From assembly GCA_945871045.1 (NCBI GenBank), contig CAMBUC010000078.1, forward strand, positions 1 to 8,583: a stretch of 8,583 nucleotides of DNA, in the 5' to 3' direction. Positions 6,757-8,583 of the stretch are shown in pieces (position 1 is the first letter of the stretch; each line of letters starts with the position of its first letter). Position numbers and translations under genes: made by a program. The notes under the pieces are model-generated. The model had not been told where the DNA came from. It was given only the letters and a program-made list of their open reading frames with translations, and made no database searches. The stretch comes from an uncultured bacterium. Its GTDB lineage: Bacteria > Bacillota > Clostridia > Lachnospirales > Lachnospiraceae.

Positions 6757-7272
6757 TTATTTTACGTCTTCTTTGGGTGTGGAATGACTGGGACTGATGT
6801 AAGCGTACTGTAGTGCTTTCTGGCTGTCTGTGATCATTGCGCTTACAATGATATTGCCCTCTTTCAGATACCACACATCTCCGTAATTCGTGTCTTCCTG
6901 TGTGTTATATCCGCTTTCTCCGTGTGCAGATACAAGGTCGGAATGGATCGAGCCGTATAGTTCGCGAAGTTCCTCGGCGTCATCGGAACCGTATGCCCAC
7001 GCGATGCTGGCGAGGTTGCCTTCTGCGTCGTACATGTATTTGACCGTTCCGGAAACACCTTCAAACTCTTTGGGATAGGTGTAGGTGGTGCCGCCGTAAA
7101 CGGAATCATACGTTTCGTGCTCGGTGCCTTCCAGTTTTTCCATGTCAGATACACTGTTTTTCCATGTCAGTTCCGAGAACGGGCAGGCTGCTGTTTTGCT
7201 TCCGCAGCCAATCATGCATGCAGCGGCAACGGAAACGGCAAGACAGAACCCTAAAATCTTCTTTCTTATCAT
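6757..7272 (-). CDS. Small putative lipoprotein, function unknown
   Basis: A 171-residue predicted lipoprotein. The signal peptide (MIRKK, then a hydrophobic stretch) ends in CMIGC, so C23 would be lipidated and anchor the protein to the outer face of the cell membrane. Met at -3 is a less usual lipobox residue. The mature part is rich in Tyr, Gly and acidic residues. It has a pattern of predicted strands and one helix (TWKNSVSDMEKLEG; TYTYPKEFEG; GTVKYMYDAEGNLASIAWAYG; DAEELRELYGSIHSDLVSAHG; YGDVWYLKEGNIIVSAMI) that reminds me of small SmpA/BLIP-like modules, but this is only a resemblance. No catalytic motif is visible. An AGGAGG site (complement of 7283-7288) lies 10 bases before the start. 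The gene is 24 bases downstream of the AraC-type regulator and probably shares its transcript. Confidence 0.8.
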   Translation of the reverse strand: MIRKKILGFCLAVSVAAACMIGCGSKTAACPFSELTWKNSVSDMEKLEGTEHETYDSVYGGTTYTYPKEFEGVSGTVKYMYDAEGNLASIAWAYGSDDAEELRELYGSIHSDLVSAHGESGYNTQEDTNYGDVWYLKEGNIIVSAMITDSQKALQYAYISPSHSTPKEDVK

Positions 7273-7296
7273 TGGAATCCTTCCTCCTGTGTTCTG

Positions 7297-8148
7297 TTAA
7301 AATTCTGATGTTATAAATTGCTTGGGCGTGATGCCCTTGTATTTGTGAAAGGTCTTAATAAAGTAACTTTCGTCATTAAAACCACATGACAAAGCGACTT
7401 CCTTGATGGAAATGTCCTTGGTAGAAAGCATCTCGCAGGCACATTCGATACGATAATAGTTCAGATAGTCGATGGGCGTGCGCTCCGTCATGCCGCGGAA
7501 ATAGCGGCAGAAATATTTTTCGTTCATGCCGGCGATCTTGGCAAGATGCTCTAACTTGATGTTATTATAATAATTCTCCGAAATATAGGCAAGCACATTC
7601 TTGATGGAATTTAACCGCTCGTTAACGACAGCATCATTGTGATTTTCTTCATATAAATGTTTTTCCAGAATGGTGCCCAGAATCTGATACAGGAATCCCT
7701 GAACTTTAAATTCATAGCCGGTAAGCCTTGATGAAAGTGCACAGCATAAACCTTCCACTAACGCGCAGATGTTGTCATCATGTGCAGATAAAAGATTATG
7801 GATCAAAATTTTATGATCGGTAATATCCTGAATGACTTTTGCACAGGCATGATTATCTTTCATCAGTACCTGAAGGTCGAACACAATGCAGTCATATGCG
7901 CAGTCCACCGGTGTTCCTCCGTGCAGGACACCGTCTGTGATAAAAATAATGTCTCCGGCATGATAGGTATGTGTCTCGTTGCTGATGGTCAAATGGAAAC
8001 TTCCCGATACGATACGAATGATCTCATACTCTCTGTGCCAGTGATATGTCATGTGATAACGCGGGCTGCGGGGCTGCTCGTGGTAAAACGCAATGGGAAA
8101 GTTAAAGGTTCCGTGTTTTCTCTGCTCTTTATACTCGATATATTTCAT
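7297..8148 (-). CDS. AraC family transcriptional regulator
   Basis: A 283-residue regulator with an N-terminal cupin-type ligand pocket and a C-terminal AraC DNA-binding domain. The cupin part shows YHWHREYEIIRIVSGS (35-50), AGDIIFITDGVLHG (64-77) and the metal- or sugar-pocket residues H36, H38 and H76. Residues about 183-280 carry the two helix-turn-helix units: IKLEHLAKIAGMNEKYFCRYF (197-217), then IKEVALSCGFNDESYFIKTF (248-267), closing with the family KGITPKQF (271-278). I chose the ATG at 8148 because AAGGAG (complement of 8154-8159) lies 5 bases upstream. An in-frame start 25 codons earlier has no such site and would precede the promoter. The layout suits a sugar-responsive activator. 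Candidate targets are its own operon with the lipoprotein and the divergent LacI gene. It is not adjacent to any catabolic gene in this window. Confidence 0.92.
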   Translation of the reverse strand: MKYIEYKEQRKHGTFNFPIAFYHEQPRSPRYHMTYHWHREYEIIRIVSGSFHLTISNETHTYHAGDIIFITDGVLHGGTPVDCAYDCIVFDLQVLMKDNHACAKVIQDITDHKILIHNLLSAHDDNICALVEGLCCALSSRLTGYEFKVQGFLYQILGTILEKHLYEENHNDAVVNERLNSIKNVLAYISENYYNNIKLEHLAKIAGMNEKYFCRYFRGMTERTPIDYLNYYRIECACEMLSTKDISIKEVALSCGFNDESYFIKTFHKYKGITPKQFITSEF

Positions 8149-8171
8149 TGTTGCTCCTTGTCGGATTGGTG

Positions 8172-8189
8172 AATATTTTACAATATTTT
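8172..8189. repeat. Tandem AATATTTT direct repeats, 10 bp apart
   Basis: AATATTTT occurs at 8172-8179 and 8182-8189, one helical turn apart. Each copy contains the self-complementary AATATT. The pair sits at and just after the expected start point of the AraC-gene transcript, where a bound protein would block it. AraC-family proteins often bind direct repeats, so autoregulation is possible, but A/T-rich repeats are also common by chance. Confidence 0.3.
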
Positions 8190-8194
8190 TTACC

Positions 8195-8223
8195 ATTATA
8201 TCACTGTTCAAATCATTTTCCAA
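8195..8223 (-). promoter_or_regulatory. Promoter of the AraC-lipoprotein operon
   Basis: On the minus strand TTGGAA (8223-8218) is followed after exactly 17 bases by a perfect TATAAT (8200-8195). TG at 8203-8202 also makes it an extended -10. It is the best sigma-A-type promoter in the window. The mRNA would start near 8189, about 40 bases before the start codon. Confidence 0.75.
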
Positions 8224-8233
8224 TCGTTATAAT
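8205..8233 (+). promoter_or_regulatory. Promoter of the LacI-type gene
   Basis: A perfect TATAAT at 8228-8233 follows TGTTCA (8205-8210; 3 of 6 matches) with a 17-base spacer. The element interlocks with the divergent AraC-gene promoter: the -35 of that promoter (8218-8223) lies inside this spacer, so the two promoters probably compete for RNA polymerase and may be regulated together. Confidence 0.5.
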
Positions 8234-8249
8234 AAAAAACGAACAAAGG

Positions 8250-8278
8250 CGTACCGTTTCGCGAAGACGTTCGGTGCG
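8250..8278. repeat. Imperfect inverted repeat in the LacI-gene leader
   Basis: CGTACCG (8250-8256) and CGGTGCG (8272-8278) pair with one U.G wobble across a 15-base loop that itself contains the palindrome TTCGCGAA (8258-8265). It lies between the -10 box and the ribosome binding site. It could be a LacI-type autoregulatory operator with a central CG, or an mRNA hairpin. The symmetry is imperfect. Confidence 0.3.
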
Positions 8279-8298
8279 TGAGGCAGAAAGGATGGGAC

Positions 8299-8583
8299 AT
8301 GGCAGCGACTATACGCGATATCAGAACACGGACGGGTTTGTCTCTGGCCACCATTTCAAAATATTTGAATGGTGGGAATGTATTACCTGAAAACAAGCGA
8401 AAGATCGAAGCGGCGATTCAAGACCTTCATTATGAAGTGAATGAAATTGCCAGAGGGCTTGTGACGAATAAAACCAAGACGATCGGCATGGTCGTTTATG
8501 ATATCGAGAGCATGTTTTCCGGCGTGTTGATCAGACATGTGGGGGACTGCCTTCGAAGGACAGGCTAAGCGCTGGAGGTGTGT
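8299..8583 (+). pseudogene. LacI family regulator, 5' part, with in-frame TAA at codon 90
   Basis: The first 89 codons encode a typical LacI-family N-terminus. The helix-turn-helix is TIRDIRTRTGLSLATISKYL (4-23), followed by NGG...LPENKRKIEAAIQDL and the hinge NEIARGL (48-54), then the first strand of the periplasmic-binding-like core, KTIGMVVYDI (60-69), and the helix FSGVLIRHVGDCLRRTG (73-89). Codon 90 is TAA (8566-8568). Family members have Tyr or a similar residue there (AGYSLLLC-type), and the same frame continues Ala-Leu-Glu-Val-Cys to the window edge. A single-base change from TAT or TAC explains the stop, with no frameshift. The ATG at 8299 is preferred over GTG at 8278 because AAAGGA (8287-8292) lies 6 bases upstream. 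The product would be a DNA-binding domain without ligand domain. The rest of the gene is outside the window, and sequencing error is not excluded. Confidence 0.75.

Noticed and set aside
1..8583. CRISPR arrays, retron-like RNA, tRNA genes, insertion sequences or phage genes
   Set aside because: I looked for regular repeats, tRNA-like arms, transposase or integrase motifs and terminal inverted repeats, and found none.

Overview
The window looks like chromosomal DNA from a low-to-moderate G+C Gram-positive anaerobe, most probably a member of the Lachnospiraceae or a related Clostridia family. The reasons are the strong AGGAG-type ribosome binding sites, four promoters with an extended -10 (TGnTATAAT type), a U-tailed intrinsic terminator, a lipobox lipoprotein with a short Gram-positive signal peptide, and the style of the protein families (DUF5107-TPR protein, VGPGN-type AGCS symporter, AraC and LacI regulators). 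This taxonomic call is an inference from reading, not a database result.

Layout. Bases 1-270 carry no convincing gene. They hold a cre-like operator half-resembling amyO, small palindromes, an intrinsic terminator or attenuator (155-193) and an extended -10 promoter. Then come a DUF5107/TPR protein (275-2200, +) and an alanine/glycine:cation symporter-family permease (2288-3826, +), probably a functional pair. A YkgJ-type cysteine-cluster protein (3844-4476, -) converges on the permease with a 17-base gap. From divergent promoters at about 4497-4550, a hybrid histidine kinase (4638-6197, +) and a NUDIX hydrolase (6211-6717, +) follow, 13 bases apart, as an operon. A strong bidirectional terminator (6716-6746) separates them from an opposing operon that reads, in transcription order, an AraC-family regulator (8148-7297, -) and a small lipoprotein of unknown function (7272-6757, -). 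Divergent from the AraC gene is the start of a LacI-family regulator (from 8299, +).

The LacI gene carries an in-frame TAA at codon 90, exactly where relatives have a Tyr, and the same frame continues with family-like residues to the window edge. It is therefore likely a nonsense-disrupted gene or contains a sequence error.

How the genes work together. The DUF5107 protein has a mutarotase-like beta-sandwich domain known to accompany carbohydrate genes. Its pairing with an AGCS-subfamily symporter, and a cre-like site upstream, suggest a nutrient-use locus whose substrate cannot be read from sequence. The kinase has almost no extracytoplasmic loop and no partner regulator here. I see no tRNA, rRNA, CRISPR array, insertion sequence or phage gene, and no clear-cut new defence or mobile system.
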